Shown here: positions 9,676 to 17,910 of the stretch, in pieces | Layout of the letters: the number at the start of each line of letters is the position of its first letter | Numbering within the stretch: the first letter of the stretch is position 1 | NCBI GenBank assembly: GCA_022451485.1 | Contig: JAKUQS010000011.1 | Coordinates: 31,963 to 95,962 of the forward strand | DNA from: Gammaproteobacteria bacterium | GTDB taxonomy: Bacteria; Pseudomonadota; Gammaproteobacteria; Arenicellales; UBA868 | Reading direction: 5' to 3' | Length of the DNA stretch: 64,000 bases | The notes under the pieces: model-generated | Told to the model about the DNA's origin: nothing | Database searches by the model: none | What the model saw: only the letters and a program-made list of their open reading frames with translations | Made by a program: the position numbers and the translations under genes

Positions 9676-11193
9676 ATGCTTGAATTGCTGGCACAAGGTT
9701 TCGACATCGCATTCCAACCGCTGAACATTGGATTGGTCATTGCGGGTTGCTCCTTAGGGTTATTTATCGGAGCTATGCCGGGCTTAGGTTCAGTTAATGG
9801 TGTTGCTATTTTATTGCCAATGACGTTTCTTGTCCCGCCAACCGGGGCAATTATTTTTCTGGCGGCAATTTATTACGGTGCCATGTATGGCGGTGCAATC
9901 AGCTCCATCATGCTCGGTATACCGGGCGCATCGACAGCGGTGGCTACGACTTTTGATGGTCGGCCGCTGGCCCGTAAGGGTGAGGCCGATCGGGCTCTGA
10001 TAGTGGCTGCGGGTGCATCATTCATAGGCGGCACGATTTCAGTGGTGTTGTTCACATTGTTTGCACCACCACTGGCAGAGGTCGCGCTTGCGTTTGGTGC
10101 TGCTGAGGAATTTGCCTTGATGATGCTGGCCTTTGCGACTTTCATTGGTCTGGGCGGCGACGATATTCCTAAAACTTTATTCTCAATTTGTATTGGCCTT
10201 GTTTTGAGTGCTGTCGGCCTTGACATTATCAGTGGCCAGCCACGGTTGGTCTTTGGCGATCTACCAGGATTCATGCACGGGATTCATTTTCTTGTTCTCG
10301 CCATAGGTATCTACGGTATTGGCGAGATGTTGTGGACTATCGAAAGTACGCGGGGCGAAGTAACGGTCTCGCAGGCAGATATTACGGTAAGACGCGTACT
10401 AAACAATCTTAAGGATCTGCTACGGACGATAAAGACCGTCGTCATGGGATCCTTACTTGGTTATTTTGTTGGCATTTTGCCAGCCGCTGGAGCGACGCCG
10501 GGTGCGATCATGGCTTACGGGGTAGCTAAAACTATCTCAAAAGATCCCGATTCTTTCGGCAAAGGAAGTGTTGAAGGGGTGGTTGCCCCAGAGTCGGCGA
10601 ATAATGCAGCCAGCACGGGATCAATGCTGCCCATGCTGACGTTAGGTATTCCTGGTTCTCCGACAACAGCGATCCAGTTCAGGGGAATGGTGATCTGGGG
10701 ATTGGAGCCTGGACCGATGCTGTTTGTGGAACACGAGAATTTTGTGTGGGGACTGATTGCCAGTTTGTACGTCGCGAATTTGTTTGCGGTTTTGATCAAC
10801 TTGGCATTTATTCCGGCATTTGTTGCAGTACTCAGAATGCCATTCACGATTCTGGCACCGATTATCTTCGTCTTATGTGTTGTTGGGGGCTATGTGCCAA
10901 CACAGGATATGCACGACGTGTGGTTAATCCTGATATTTGGGGTAGTCGGTTATCTGATGCGCAAACTGGACTATCCCATGGCGCCTGCCGTGCTGGCTAT
11001 TGTTCTCGGTCCTCTGGCCGAGACCTCGATGCGTCAGGCGCTATTGATGAGCGACGGTAGTTTCGCCATCTTTTTCAATCGGCCGATCGCCTCACCCATC
11101 ATGATCATTGCCCTGTTGCTATTGGCCATACCGTTATTCAATGCGCTTCGCAAACGGCTGTGGCGGTCGCGGTCACCTGAAGGCCTTCGCTGA
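9676..11193 (+). CDS. TctA-family large permease subunit of tripartite tricarboxylate transporter
   Basis: Large membrane subunit of a TTT carboxylate importer, 505 residues with many hydrophobic segments. Both repeats of the family signature are present: GLFIGAMPGLGSVNGVAILLP near the N-terminus, and LLGYFVGILPAAGATPGAIM in the middle. SIMLGIPGASTAVAT and LTLGIPGSPTTAIQF are the paired conserved loops. The frame is open from a GTG at 9649, but an AAGGA ribosome binding site sits 11 bases before the ATG at 9676, and that start matches family length. Transport should be driven by the proton or sodium gradient. It is followed by the GntR regulator gene after 113 bases. Confidence 0.93.
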   Translation: MLELLAQGFDIAFQPLNIGLVIAGCSLGLFIGAMPGLGSVNGVAILLPMTFLVPPTGAIIFLAAIYYGAMYGGAISSIMLGIPGASTAVATTFDGRPLARKGEADRALIVAAGASFIGGTISVVLFTLFAPPLAEVALAFGAAEEFALMMLAFATFIGLGGDDIPKTLFSICIGLVLSAVGLDIISGQPRLVFGDLPGFMHGIHFLVLAIGIYGIGEMLWTIESTRGEVTVSQADITVRRVLNNLKDLLRTIKTVVMGSLLGYFVGILPAAGATPGAIMAYGVAKTISKDPDSFGKGSVEGVVAPESANNAASTGSMLPMLTLGIPGSPTTAIQFRGMVIWGLEPGPMLFVEHENFVWGLIASLYVANLFAVLINLAFIPAFVAVLRMPFTILAPIIFVLCVVGGYVPTQDMHDVWLILIFGVVGYLMRKLDYPMAPAVLAIVLGPLAETSMRQALLMSDGSFAIFFNRPIASPIMIIALLLLAIPLFNALRKRLWRSRSPEGLR

Positions 11194-11269
11194 TACTGAG
11201 AGTGCGGCGGTGGTGGGGAGCGAAGTGGGGAAGATCAATTCAGAGCGGCAATCGCAATTAGCCGCGGCG

Positions 11270-11286
11270 TGGTATACCATATACCA
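11270..11286. promoter_or_regulatory. Probable operator of the adjacent GntR/FCD regulator
   Basis: The sequence TGGTATACCATATACCA contains two nested symmetries. TGGTATACCA is a perfect 10-base palindrome, and TGGTATA/TATACCA are perfect inverted arms with three bases between. FCD-class GntR proteins typically bind palindromes of the form TNGTNNNACNA, which this matches. It lies 20 bases before the regulator's ATG, as expected for autoregulation. I saw no second copy in front of tctC or the lyase gene. Confidence 0.7.
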
Positions 11287-11306
11287 ATGACAGGATATTT
11301 TCGCTG

Positions 11307-11993
11307 ATGGCCAACGTCAAACTCAAGCCAATCAAGACTGAACCGGTATTAAAGGACAAGGTCTATTCGGCATTGAAAAAGGCCATTATGTCGATGGATA
11401 TCTATGCCAACGAAGAATCGGCTCGGCTCGATGAACGACGCTTGGCCGAAGAACTCAAGGTTAGTCGTACCCCCATTCGGGAAGCATTAGCATCACTGGC
11501 GCAGGAAGGATTGGTAGAGATCGTGCCCAGAAAGGGCGCCTTTGTGGTGCGTAAGCGAAAACAAGACATTATTGACATGATTCATGTCTGGGCCGCGGTG
11601 GAAAGTATGGCCGCGCGCCTTGCGACCGAACGTGCGAGCGATGAGGAAATTAGTCGACTGCGTGATCTTTTCACCACATTTGATCAGTCCGAGGCAGTGC
11701 ATGCCAATATCGATGAGTATTCCGATACCAACATTGCATTCCATCAAGCCATCGTTAATCTCGCAGATTGTGAACTGATTCGTGATATCGCTGAAGGTCT
11801 CTTTATTCACATGCGTGCTATTCGTGTTCGCACCATCAGAGAACGCAACCGTATGGAAAAGTCGATCATTGATCACCTGCGGATTATTGAAGCCATCGAA
11901 CAGCGACAGACTGTCGTAGCGGAGCAGTTGGTGCGTGATCACGCGCTCAAACTGGCTACCCATGTTGACGCATACGTTGATTATTTAGACTAA
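11307..11993 (+). CDS. GntR-family (FCD subclass) transcriptional regulator
   Basis: 228-residue repressor or activator. The winged helix-turn-helix covers about residues 12-80 and contains RLAEELKVSRTPIREALASL with the following EGLVEIVPRKGAFV wing. The C-terminal all-helical FCD domain has the metal-binding pattern DTNIAFHQAI and later DHLRIIEAIE and DHAL elements; it should sense a small organic acid, often through a bound metal. The gene sits between the transporter and the catabolic enzymes and has a palindromic operator just upstream of its start, so it probably controls itself and the neighbouring genes. The effector is unknown; a substrate or intermediate of the downstream pathway is the natural guess. 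Confidence 0.92.
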   Translation: MANVKLKPIKTEPVLKDKVYSALKKAIMSMDIYANEESARLDERRLAEELKVSRTPIREALASLAQEGLVEIVPRKGAFVVRKRKQDIIDMIHVWAAVESMAARLATERASDEEISRLRDLFTTFDQSEAVHANIDEYSDTNIAFHQAIVNLADCELIRDIAEGLFIHMRAIRVRTIRERNRMEKSIIDHLRIIEAIEQRQTVVAEQLVRDHALKLATHVDAYVDYLD

Positions 11994-12035
11994 ATTAAAA
12001 TGGGAAAGGCCTGCAAGGGAGGGGAGAAGAAAATA

Positions 12036-13784
12036 ATGACTAGCGCAAAGAACCAAGTAACTTCTGATACCGCACAGGACACCTTGGCACAAAAGAGTGA
12101 ATCGGCAGACCTCATTTCCGGAGGGGGCCTGGTTGCCAAGGCGCTGAAAGCCGAGGGTGTGGATACCATCTTTACTCTTTGTGGCGGACATATTATCGAC
12201 ATTTATGACGGTTGTATTGACGAAGGTATTCGCATCGTTGATGTGCGTCATGAACAGGTTGCTGCGCATGCGGCCGACGCTTATGCACGCCAAACGGGTC
12301 GGTTGGGCTGTGTCGTAACGACGGCTGGGCCGGGTTGCACTAACGCAATGACGGGTATTGCGACTGCGTTTCGGTCTGAGAGCCCCGTCCTGCACATTGG
12401 CGGACAGGGTGCGTTGAATCAGCACAAGATGGGTTCTCTACAGGATTTACCGCACGTTGACATGATGGCGCCGATTACAAAGTTCGCGGCAGGCGTGCGT
12501 TCGACGGAGCGGGTTGCCGACATGATCTCGATGGCAGCAAGAGAATGTTTTTCTGGTGCGCCAGGGCCGGCGTACCTCGAGATTCCCCGCGATACGCTGG
12601 ACCGAGAGGTAGAGTTAAGTAAGGTCGTGTTGCCCGAATCGGGGCGCTATCGCGGTTCCACTCGGTCAGTAGGGGACCCTGCTGACATAGAACGCCTGGC
12701 TGATATGCTGGTTGCCGCCAAGCGCCCTGCCATTTTGCTCGGCACTCAGGTTTGGAGCGGTCGTGCCCATGAGGAAGCGGTTAATCTGGTTCGACAGTTA
12801 AACGTTCCTGCTTATTTTAATGGTGCCGCGCGCGGTATTTTACCGCCGGGCGATACGCATCATTTTCATCGCACTCGACGAGATGCATTTAATCAGGCTG
12901 ATGTCATCATCATCGTTGGCACCCCCTTTGACTTTCGTATGGGCTATGGGAAACGGTTGCGATCAGAGGCAACCGTGGTGCAGATCGATATGGATTACCG
13001 TACGGTGGGCAAGAATCGAGATGTGTCGTTAGGGTTGGTTGGGCACCCGGGCGCCATTTTGCACGCTGTATTGGAGGCGACAACGGGTCGCAAGGACAAT
13101 GGAGCAAGTGCGCGCGAGGTGTGGCTAGACGAACTGCGCACGCTGGAAGCACAGAAAACAGAAAAACTGATGCCCCAGTTCCTTTCGGATAAAAGCCCAA
13201 TCTCGCCCTATCGAGTCGCGTGGGAGTTAAACGAATTTCTGACTGAGGACACCGTCTATATTGGTGATGGCGGCGATGTTGTCACAATTAGCGCGCAGGC
13301 AGTGCAACCCCGTGCACCCGGTAATTGGATGGATCCCGGTGCTTTGGGGTCACTGGGCATTGGTACCGGGTTTGCTATGGCAACAAAATTGGTGCACCCC
13401 AATAAGGAAGTGCTCTGCTATTACGGCGATGGTTCTTTTGGTATGACCGCTTTTGATATGGAAACGGCCAACCGCTTTGATGCGCCTTACATCGCGGTGA
13501 TCGGCAATAATTCGGCGATGAATCAAATTCGATTTGGGCAGATTACCAAGTACGGTGAGCAACGCGGTGGTGTTGGTAACTTGTTGGGTGATGTGCCCTT
13601 TTCAAAGTTTGCTGAGATGTTGGGTGGCTATGGAGAGGAAGTGACTGAGGCCCGTGAGATTGCTCCGGCACTGCAGCGGGCGCGTGAGGCGGTACGAAGC
13701 AGCGGAAAATCGGCTGTAATCAATGTCTGGGTTGATCCTAGGGAATATGCGCCAGGCACGAAGGCGCAAACAATGTACAAGTAG
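12036..13784 (+). CDS. ThDP-dependent enzyme, 2-hydroxyacyl-CoA lyase / acetolactate synthase-like
   Basis: 582-residue ThDP enzyme with the three-domain layout of acetolactate synthases, oxalyl-CoA decarboxylases and 2-hydroxyacyl-CoA lyases. The catalytic Glu73 lies in RHEQVAAHAADAYAR. The cofactor motif runs from G464-D-G to N491-N492 (GDGSFGM ... IGNN). The upstream ATG at 12000 is in frame, but a strong AAGGGAGGGGAG ribosome binding site at 12015-12026 places the start at 12036. The sequence lacks the oxalyl-CoA decarboxylase C-terminal region and ends with a VDPREYAPGTKAQTMYK tail. It is followed by an Frc-type CoA-transferase gene 37 bases on. That context favours cleavage of an acyl-CoA to formyl-CoA and an aldehyde or ketone. 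A decarboxylase or carboligase acting on a free 2-oxo acid remains possible. Confidence 0.85.
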   Translation: MTSAKNQVTSDTAQDTLAQKSESADLISGGGLVAKALKAEGVDTIFTLCGGHIIDIYDGCIDEGIRIVDVRHEQVAAHAADAYARQTGRLGCVVTTAGPGCTNAMTGIATAFRSESPVLHIGGQGALNQHKMGSLQDLPHVDMMAPITKFAAGVRSTERVADMISMAARECFSGAPGPAYLEIPRDTLDREVELSKVVLPESGRYRGSTRSVGDPADIERLADMLVAAKRPAILLGTQVWSGRAHEEAVNLVRQLNVPAYFNGAARGILPPGDTHHFHRTRRDAFNQADVIIIVGTPFDFRMGYGKRLRSEATVVQIDMDYRTVGKNRDVSLGLVGHPGAILHAVLEATTGRKDNGASAREVWLDELRTLEAQKTEKLMPQFLSDKSPISPYRVAWELNEFLTEDTVYIGDGGDVVTISAQAVQPRAPGNWMDPGALGSLGIGTGFAMATKLVHPNKEVLCYYGDGSFGMTAFDMETANRFDAPYIAVIGNNSAMNQIRFGQITKYGEQRGGVGNLLGDVPFSKFAEMLGGYGEEVTEAREIAPALQRAREAVRSSGKSAVINVWVDPREYAPGTKAQTMYK

Positions 13785-13821
13785 CTGTTAGGCATCGATC
13801 GATTACACACCGGAGTTAATG

Positions 13822-15066
13822 ATGAAAGCACTCGAAGGCGTTCGTATTCTGGACATGACCCACGTCCAGTCTGGACCGACGTGTACCCAACTGCTGGCTT
13901 GGTTTGGTGCTGATGTGATTAAGGTTGAACGTCCTGGTGTTGGAGATGCTACTCGAGGGCAGTTGCGAGACATACCTGATGTGGATAGCCTGTACTTCAC
14001 TATGCTCAATCACAACAAACGAAGCATCACACTCAACACTAAGAGTGTTGAAGGGAAAAATATATTCACCCGTTTGATAGAAGAATGCGATGTCATGGTG
14101 GAAAATTTCGCCCCTGGGGCGCTCGACCGAATGGGTTTCACCTGGGAAAGAATCCAAGAAATTAATCCCCGGATGATTTATGCCTCCGTTAAGGGCTTTG
14201 GACCAGGGCCGTACGAAGATTGCAAAGTTTATGAGAATGTCGCGCAGTGCACAGGCGGAGGTGCCAGCACCACCGGATTTGACGGCGGGCCGCCTACGGT
14301 CACTGGTGCACAAATTGGTGATTCAGGAACTGGTTTGCACTTGGCCCTTGGTATAGCCGCGGCATTATTTCAGCGTGTCACTAGCGGTCGTGGTCAGCGC
14401 GTCGAGTGCGCAATGCAAGATGGTGTATTAAATCTTTGCCGAGTTAAATTGCGCGACCAGCAACGTTTGGCGCATGGTCCGTTGACCGAGTACCCGCAGT
14501 ATCCGAATGGCACTTTTGGCGAAGCAACGCCAAGAGCGGGCAATGCCTCTGGAGGCGGTCAGCCTGGGTGGGTTGTGAGGTGTAGGGGTTGGGAAACTGA
14601 TCCTGATGCCTACACTTACGTTATTGCCCAGGCAGCGGCCTTCGAGGGTTTGGCGCGTACGATCGGTCATGAGGATTGGTTGGACGATCCGGAGTGGAAT
14701 ACACCTAAGGGACGGTTATCAAAACTCGAGAAAATGTTTGAGGAAATCGAAAAATGGACCATGACTAAATCTAAGTTTGAAGTCATGGAGATTCTAAATC
14801 CGCTGAATGTGCCGTGTGGGCCGGTGTTGTCGATGAAGGAATTGGCTGAAGAGGAATCGCTGCGAGCATCTGGCACCGTGGTCGAAATTGACCATCCAAC
14901 CCGCGGCAAGTATGTGTCTGTGGGTAATCCGATCAAGCTGTCTGATTCGACCACAGCTGTGGAAAGATCCCCTTTGCTTGGGGAACACACGGACCAAATT
15001 CTGAGTGAGGTGTTGGGGATGGACAATGCTGATATCGAGGCGGCGCGCTCGGTAGGTGCGGTTTAG
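13822..15066 (+). CDS. Family III CoA-transferase, formyl-CoA transferase (Frc/YfdW) type
   Basis: 414-residue class III CoA-transferase closely resembling formyl-CoA:oxalate CoA-transferases. The nucleophilic Asp167 lies in [10 protein letters not shown], matching Asp169 of the Oxalobacter enzyme. Also conserved are Gln16 (THVQSGP), the [17 protein letters not shown] segment, [20 protein letters not shown] and the glycine loop in [10 protein letters not shown]. At the position of Trp48 in Oxalobacter Frc there is a Gln, as I recall for E. coli YfdW. Two consecutive ATG codons start the frame; the second (13822) has the better spacing from GGAG at 13812-13815. It would move CoA from formyl-CoA to a carboxylic acid. 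The absence of an obvious oxalyl-CoA decarboxylase beside it leaves the acceptor open; oxalate is one possibility. Confidence 0.9.
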   Translation: MKALEGVRILDMTHVQSGPTCTQLLAWFGADVIKVERPGVGDATRGQLRDIPDVDSLYFTMLNHNKRSITLNTKSVEGKNIFTRLIEECDVMVENFAPGALDRMGFTWERIQEINPRMIYASVKGFGPGPYEDCKVYENVAQCTGGGASTTGFDGGPPTVTGAQIGDSGTGLHLALGIAAALFQRVTSGRGQRVECAMQDGVLNLCRVKLRDQQRLAHGPLTEYPQYPNGTFGEATPRAGNASGGGQPGWVVRCRGWETDPDAYTYVIAQAAAFEGLARTIGHEDWLDDPEWNTPKGRLSKLEKMFEEIEKWTMTKSKFEVMEILNPLNVPCGPVLSMKELAEEESLRASGTVVEIDHPTRGKYVSVGNPIKLSDSTTAVERSPLLGEHTDQILSEVLGMDNADIEAARSVGAV

Positions 15067-15089
15067 CCATTGCGGGAAAGGAGAGCGAC

Positions 15090-16010
15090 ATGCGTTTGAT
15101 TGTTCATGGGCAGCAGGCGTTTGGCCAAGCGGTGCTGGAATCATTACTGGCACGACAGGAGGATGTGGTGGCGGTGTACTGCTCGCCAGATCGTGGGGAA
15201 CGACAAGACCCCCTGAAGACATTTGCAGTTGAGAAGGGATTGCCGGTGTATCAGCCAGTCTCTTATAAGGATTCGGCCGTGTGGGACGAGATGGCTGCGT
15301 TGAAGGCCGATCTATGCGTCATGGCTTATGTCACGCTGTTTGTTCCCGAGGACGCATTGAATACGCCACGCTTGGGATCCATTCAGTATCATCCATCCTT
15401 ACTGCCGTTGCACAAGGGGCCGAGTTCGATTAACTGGCCCATTATTTTTGGTGAGAACAAGACGGGCCTTAGTATTTTCTGGCCGGATAATGGGTTGGAT
15501 ACGGGACCCATTCTGTTGCAGCGGGAGGTTGATATAGGTCCAGACGATACACTTGGAAGTCTGTATTTCAATCACTTGTTCCCCATGGGGGTAGAAGCCT
15601 TGGTGGAAGGTGTCGATCGTGTTCGCGATGGTACTGCTGAGAAAATTCCACAGAACCCTGAGGCGGGCACTTACGAAGGTTGGTGTCGAAAAGAAGACGT
15701 CGAGATTGACTGGACGCAGTCGGTCGACACGGTATACAACCTCATTCGCGGTGCTAACCCACAGCCCGGCGCGTGGACAACCTATGACGATCAAGAGTTG
15801 GGAATTCTGGATTGTCGTAAAGCCGATGCCAACGGTGCACCCGGGGAAGTGGTAGCGGTTCAGAGCGATAGCTTGGTTGTCGCGACGGCATCGGGCGGTC
15901 TCCAGATTGATCGATTACGCGCCCCTGACTTTGGCAAGATTGATGCAGGCGAATTTGCCGCGCGAACTGAACTTGCCCCGGGCAGTGTATTTGGCAGGCA
16001 GATTAAGTGA
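15090..16010 (+). CDS. Formyltransferase / 10-formyl-THF hydrolase-like protein
   Basis: 306-residue cytosolic protein resembling the N-terminal hydrolase domain of 10-formyltetrahydrofolate dehydrogenase (ALDH1L1), with no aldehyde dehydrogenase domain. The folate-site segment YHPSLLPLHKGPSSINW carries His101 and the NGLDTG motif carries Asp137. These match the catalytic His106 and Asp142 of that enzyme with a constant offset. The C-terminal part (about 205-306) resembles the Fmt C-terminal domain, with TYEGWCRKEDVEIDW and GANPQPGAWTT. The Asn found three residues before the His-Pro-Ser segment in methionyl-tRNA formyltransferases is not there. It has an excellent GGAAAGGAGAG ribosome binding site. 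Next to a formyl-CoA transferase it may move a formyl group between CoA, folate or an amine acceptor, or release formate. Confidence 0.82.
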   Translation: MRLIVHGQQAFGQAVLESLLARQEDVVAVYCSPDRGERQDPLKTFAVEKGLPVYQPVSYKDSAVWDEMAALKADLCVMAYVTLFVPEDALNTPRLGSIQYHPSLLPLHKGPSSINWPIIFGENKTGLSIFWPDNGLDTGPILLQREVDIGPDDTLGSLYFNHLFPMGVEALVEGVDRVRDGTAEKIPQNPEAGTYEGWCRKEDVEIDWTQSVDTVYNLIRGANPQPGAWTTYDDQELGILDCRKADANGAPGEVVAVQSDSLVVATASGGLQIDRLRAPDFGKIDAGEFAARTELAPGSVFGRQIK

Positions 16011-16873
16011 CGTTTCCAACCCGCAGCCTATTGTTCGTGCCGGGCAACAAGCCCAACATGATCAACAAGGCGTTGAGTTTTCAGCCAGATGTCTTTATTC
16101 CCGACATGGAGGACTCTGTGCCAGACTCGGAGAAAGTCAATGCTAGGGAGGTGGTCGCAGATCATCTCAAGGCATTCTCTGGGACGGGACGTGTCGTGAT
16201 CCCTCGACTCAATAGTATGCAAAGTGGGCACTTCGAGGATGATCTTCGAGCGGTTGTGGGTCCGGACATTGTTGGTATTTCGGTAGGCAAGATTGATCGA
16301 CCGGAGGATGTGATCAAAGTCAGCCAGCTGATGCTGACAGTTGAACGCGAACATGGATTGGAAACTGGCCAGCTTAGAATCATTCCGTGGCTTGAAAGCG
16401 CGAGTGCGATTGTCCACGCGTTCGAGATTCTTTCTGCGGACGGCCGTGTTGTCGCAGCCGCTTTCGGTGCGGAAGACTTCACACACGATATGGGTATTCG
16501 GCGGGTCGGTGATGAATCCGAGGTCGCCTTTGCTCGACAGTCGATGTGTATTGCCGCTCGTGCAGCCGGGATGCCAGCGTTGGATACACCGTACTTCTCG
16601 TTTCGCGATGAACAGGGGCTACGGGAAAATATTGCGGCATCCAAGCAGTGTGGATTTAAGGGAAAGTTTGCCATTCATCCGGCGCAGGTGGAAATCATCA
16701 ACGGAGCGTTCGCACCGAGTGTTGAGGAAATAGATTATGCGCGCAGAGTGGTTGCCGCTTTTGAAGAGGCAGAGCGCAACGGCAGAGGATCGACATCTCT
16801 CGATGGTCTGGTCATTGATGTGCCAGTGGTGAAAAGGGCCCGCGCTTTGCTCGGAGCAGTCGCTGGCCCGTAG
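16007..16873 (+). CDS. CitE-like lyase (HpcH/HpaI superfamily)
   Basis: 288-residue (beta/alpha)8 lyase of the CitE family, which includes malyl-CoA, citramalyl-CoA and beta-methylmalyl-CoA lyases and malate synthases. Visible motifs are LFVPGNKPNM, PDMEDSV (Glu35-Asp36), Arg67 in VIPRLNS, IPWLESASAIV with the metal ligand Glu130, and AAFGAEDFTHDMG with Asp157. The C-terminal GKFAIHPAQVEIIN segment is also typical. The start is a GTG overlapping the previous stop (GTGA), indicating translational coupling. It probably splits a 3-hydroxyacyl-CoA into acetyl-CoA plus a 2-oxo acid such as pyruvate or glyoxylate. The CoA-transferase two genes upstream could supply that thioester. It is the last + strand gene of the cluster. 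Confidence 0.88.
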   Translation: MTFPTRSLLFVPGNKPNMINKALSFQPDVFIPDMEDSVPDSEKVNAREVVADHLKAFSGTGRVVIPRLNSMQSGHFEDDLRAVVGPDIVGISVGKIDRPEDVIKVSQLMLTVEREHGLETGQLRIIPWLESASAIVHAFEILSADGRVVAAAFGAEDFTHDMGIRRVGDESEVAFARQSMCIAARAAGMPALDTPYFSFRDEQGLRENIAASKQCGFKGKFAIHPAQVEIINGAFAPSVEEIDYARRVVAAFEEAERNGRGSTSLDGLVIDVPVVKRARALLGAVAGP

Positions 16874-16911
16874 TTTGATTGAGTAGGGTAACATCGCGCG
16901 AAACGATCGCT

Positions 16912-16930
16912 GCCGTGCCTTACGGCTTTT
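16912..16930 (+). terminator. Possible intrinsic terminator of the catabolic operon
   Basis: A short hairpin GCCGT-GCCTT-ACGGC is followed by TTTT, 38 bases after the CitE-like stop. It overlaps the 3' end of the convergent hydrolase gene. It is nested in longer inverted arms AAACGATCGC (16901-16910) and GCGATCGTTT (16944-16953). The five-pair stem and four-base T run are weak. Confidence 0.4.
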
Positions 16931-17768
16931 CGCCACGCGCGAGGCGATCGTTTATGTCGGAGATAACCGCAGGCAGTTCGTCAAAAGTATCAATGACGTA
17001 ATGTGCCCCGGATTTGCGTAGGATGTCCTGGCTCATCGCTAGGCGTTTGCTGATGTCCTGACTCGACAGTGCTGCGGCTTCCTCTAGGCTATTGATGTCC
17101 ATGTAATTGCTATAGCGGGCAATGCCAACGCCCCAGCAGCCCGCTTGTAGGGCTTCGCCCACACCCGAGGTGGTGTCGTCTACTTTGACGACAGACTGGA
17201 TGGGATGCACGTCCATCAAATCAAGGTTGCGATACAACATGAACGGCTTAGGTCGCACACCATTGATGACATCGTCGCCGGCGACCGAGGCGTCTGGCGT
17301 ATAGCCCTGTTTTTTGGCATCGGCTTCGAGTATGTCGACCATGCTACGCACGAAGCCAGTCGACGATCCAATCTTAATTCCCTCTCTTTGCAGTTGCTGT
17401 GTAACAACTGCAACATGTGGTAGCAAAGTCGTGTAGTTGCGAAGACAATTCAGTTGCAATGGGACGAAATCCTCGAACATTCGGTCGACGTCCTTCTGAT
17501 TGGGCTGGTTACCGTGCACACGGCTCCAACGCTCTCGTATGGTGGGTTCCTCCGTCAATGCTTTAATATGCAGGTCCTTGCGCAGGCCCATTGGCCCCCG
17601 GGCTTCGGACATGCTGATTTCGATGCCCTGTCGGTTAAAGACCTCAACGAAAACCACTGCCGGCGCGAGGACGTAAGCATCTGCTGTTGTTCCGCTCCAA
17701 TCGAGAACTAGACCTTTTACTTTTCCAAGATAGTGCTGAGGGTTATCAGAGTTACGATGGACATTCAT
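16920..17768 (-). CDS. phnX: Phosphonoacetaldehyde hydrolase (phosphonatase)
   Basis: 282-residue HAD-family hydrolase of the PhnX type, which cleaves the C-P bond of phosphonoacetaldehyde to acetaldehyde and phosphate. The nucleophile Asp23 lies in VLDWSGTTAD. The cap-domain Schiff-base lysine is Lys64 in GPMGLRKDLHIKALTEEP. Both sit 11 residues later than Asp12 and Lys53 of the Bacillus enzyme. GSSTGFVRSM, KPFMLYRNL and VVKVDDTTSGVGE are the remaining HAD motifs. A TTG at 17783 is in frame, but GAGG nine bases before the ATG at 17768 fixes the start. No 2-aminoethylphosphonate transaminase (phnW) is adjacent. Instead it lies downstream of an EamA transporter and converges on the formyl-CoA gene cluster, suggesting the aldehyde comes from another route. 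Confidence 0.9.
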   Translation of the reverse strand: MNVHRNSDNPQHYLGKVKGLVLDWSGTTADAYVLAPAVVFVEVFNRQGIEISMSEARGPMGLRKDLHIKALTEEPTIRERWSRVHGNQPNQKDVDRMFEDFVPLQLNCLRNYTTLLPHVAVVTQQLQREGIKIGSSTGFVRSMVDILEADAKKQGYTPDASVAGDDVINGVRPKPFMLYRNLDLMDVHPIQSVVKVDDTTSGVGEALQAGCWGVGIARYSNYMDINSLEEAAALSSQDISKRLAMSQDILRKSGAHYVIDTFDELPAVISDINDRLARGEKP

Positions 17769-17910
17769 ATGGATATTCCTCAAATTGACGGGTTATTGCT
17801 TAGGCAGTGCGGTGTTGGCGTGACGGTCATAAGCCTAGATATGATCGGGCCGTCCTGACGGAGTGTAGGGCCCGCGTGGGTTAACGGATGGTGGAAGGGG
17901 CTGAATGGTG

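Noticed and set aside
12000..12035. Upstream ATG for the ThDP enzyme
   Set aside because: The strong purine-rich ribosome binding site lies downstream of it and clearly serves the ATG at 12036.
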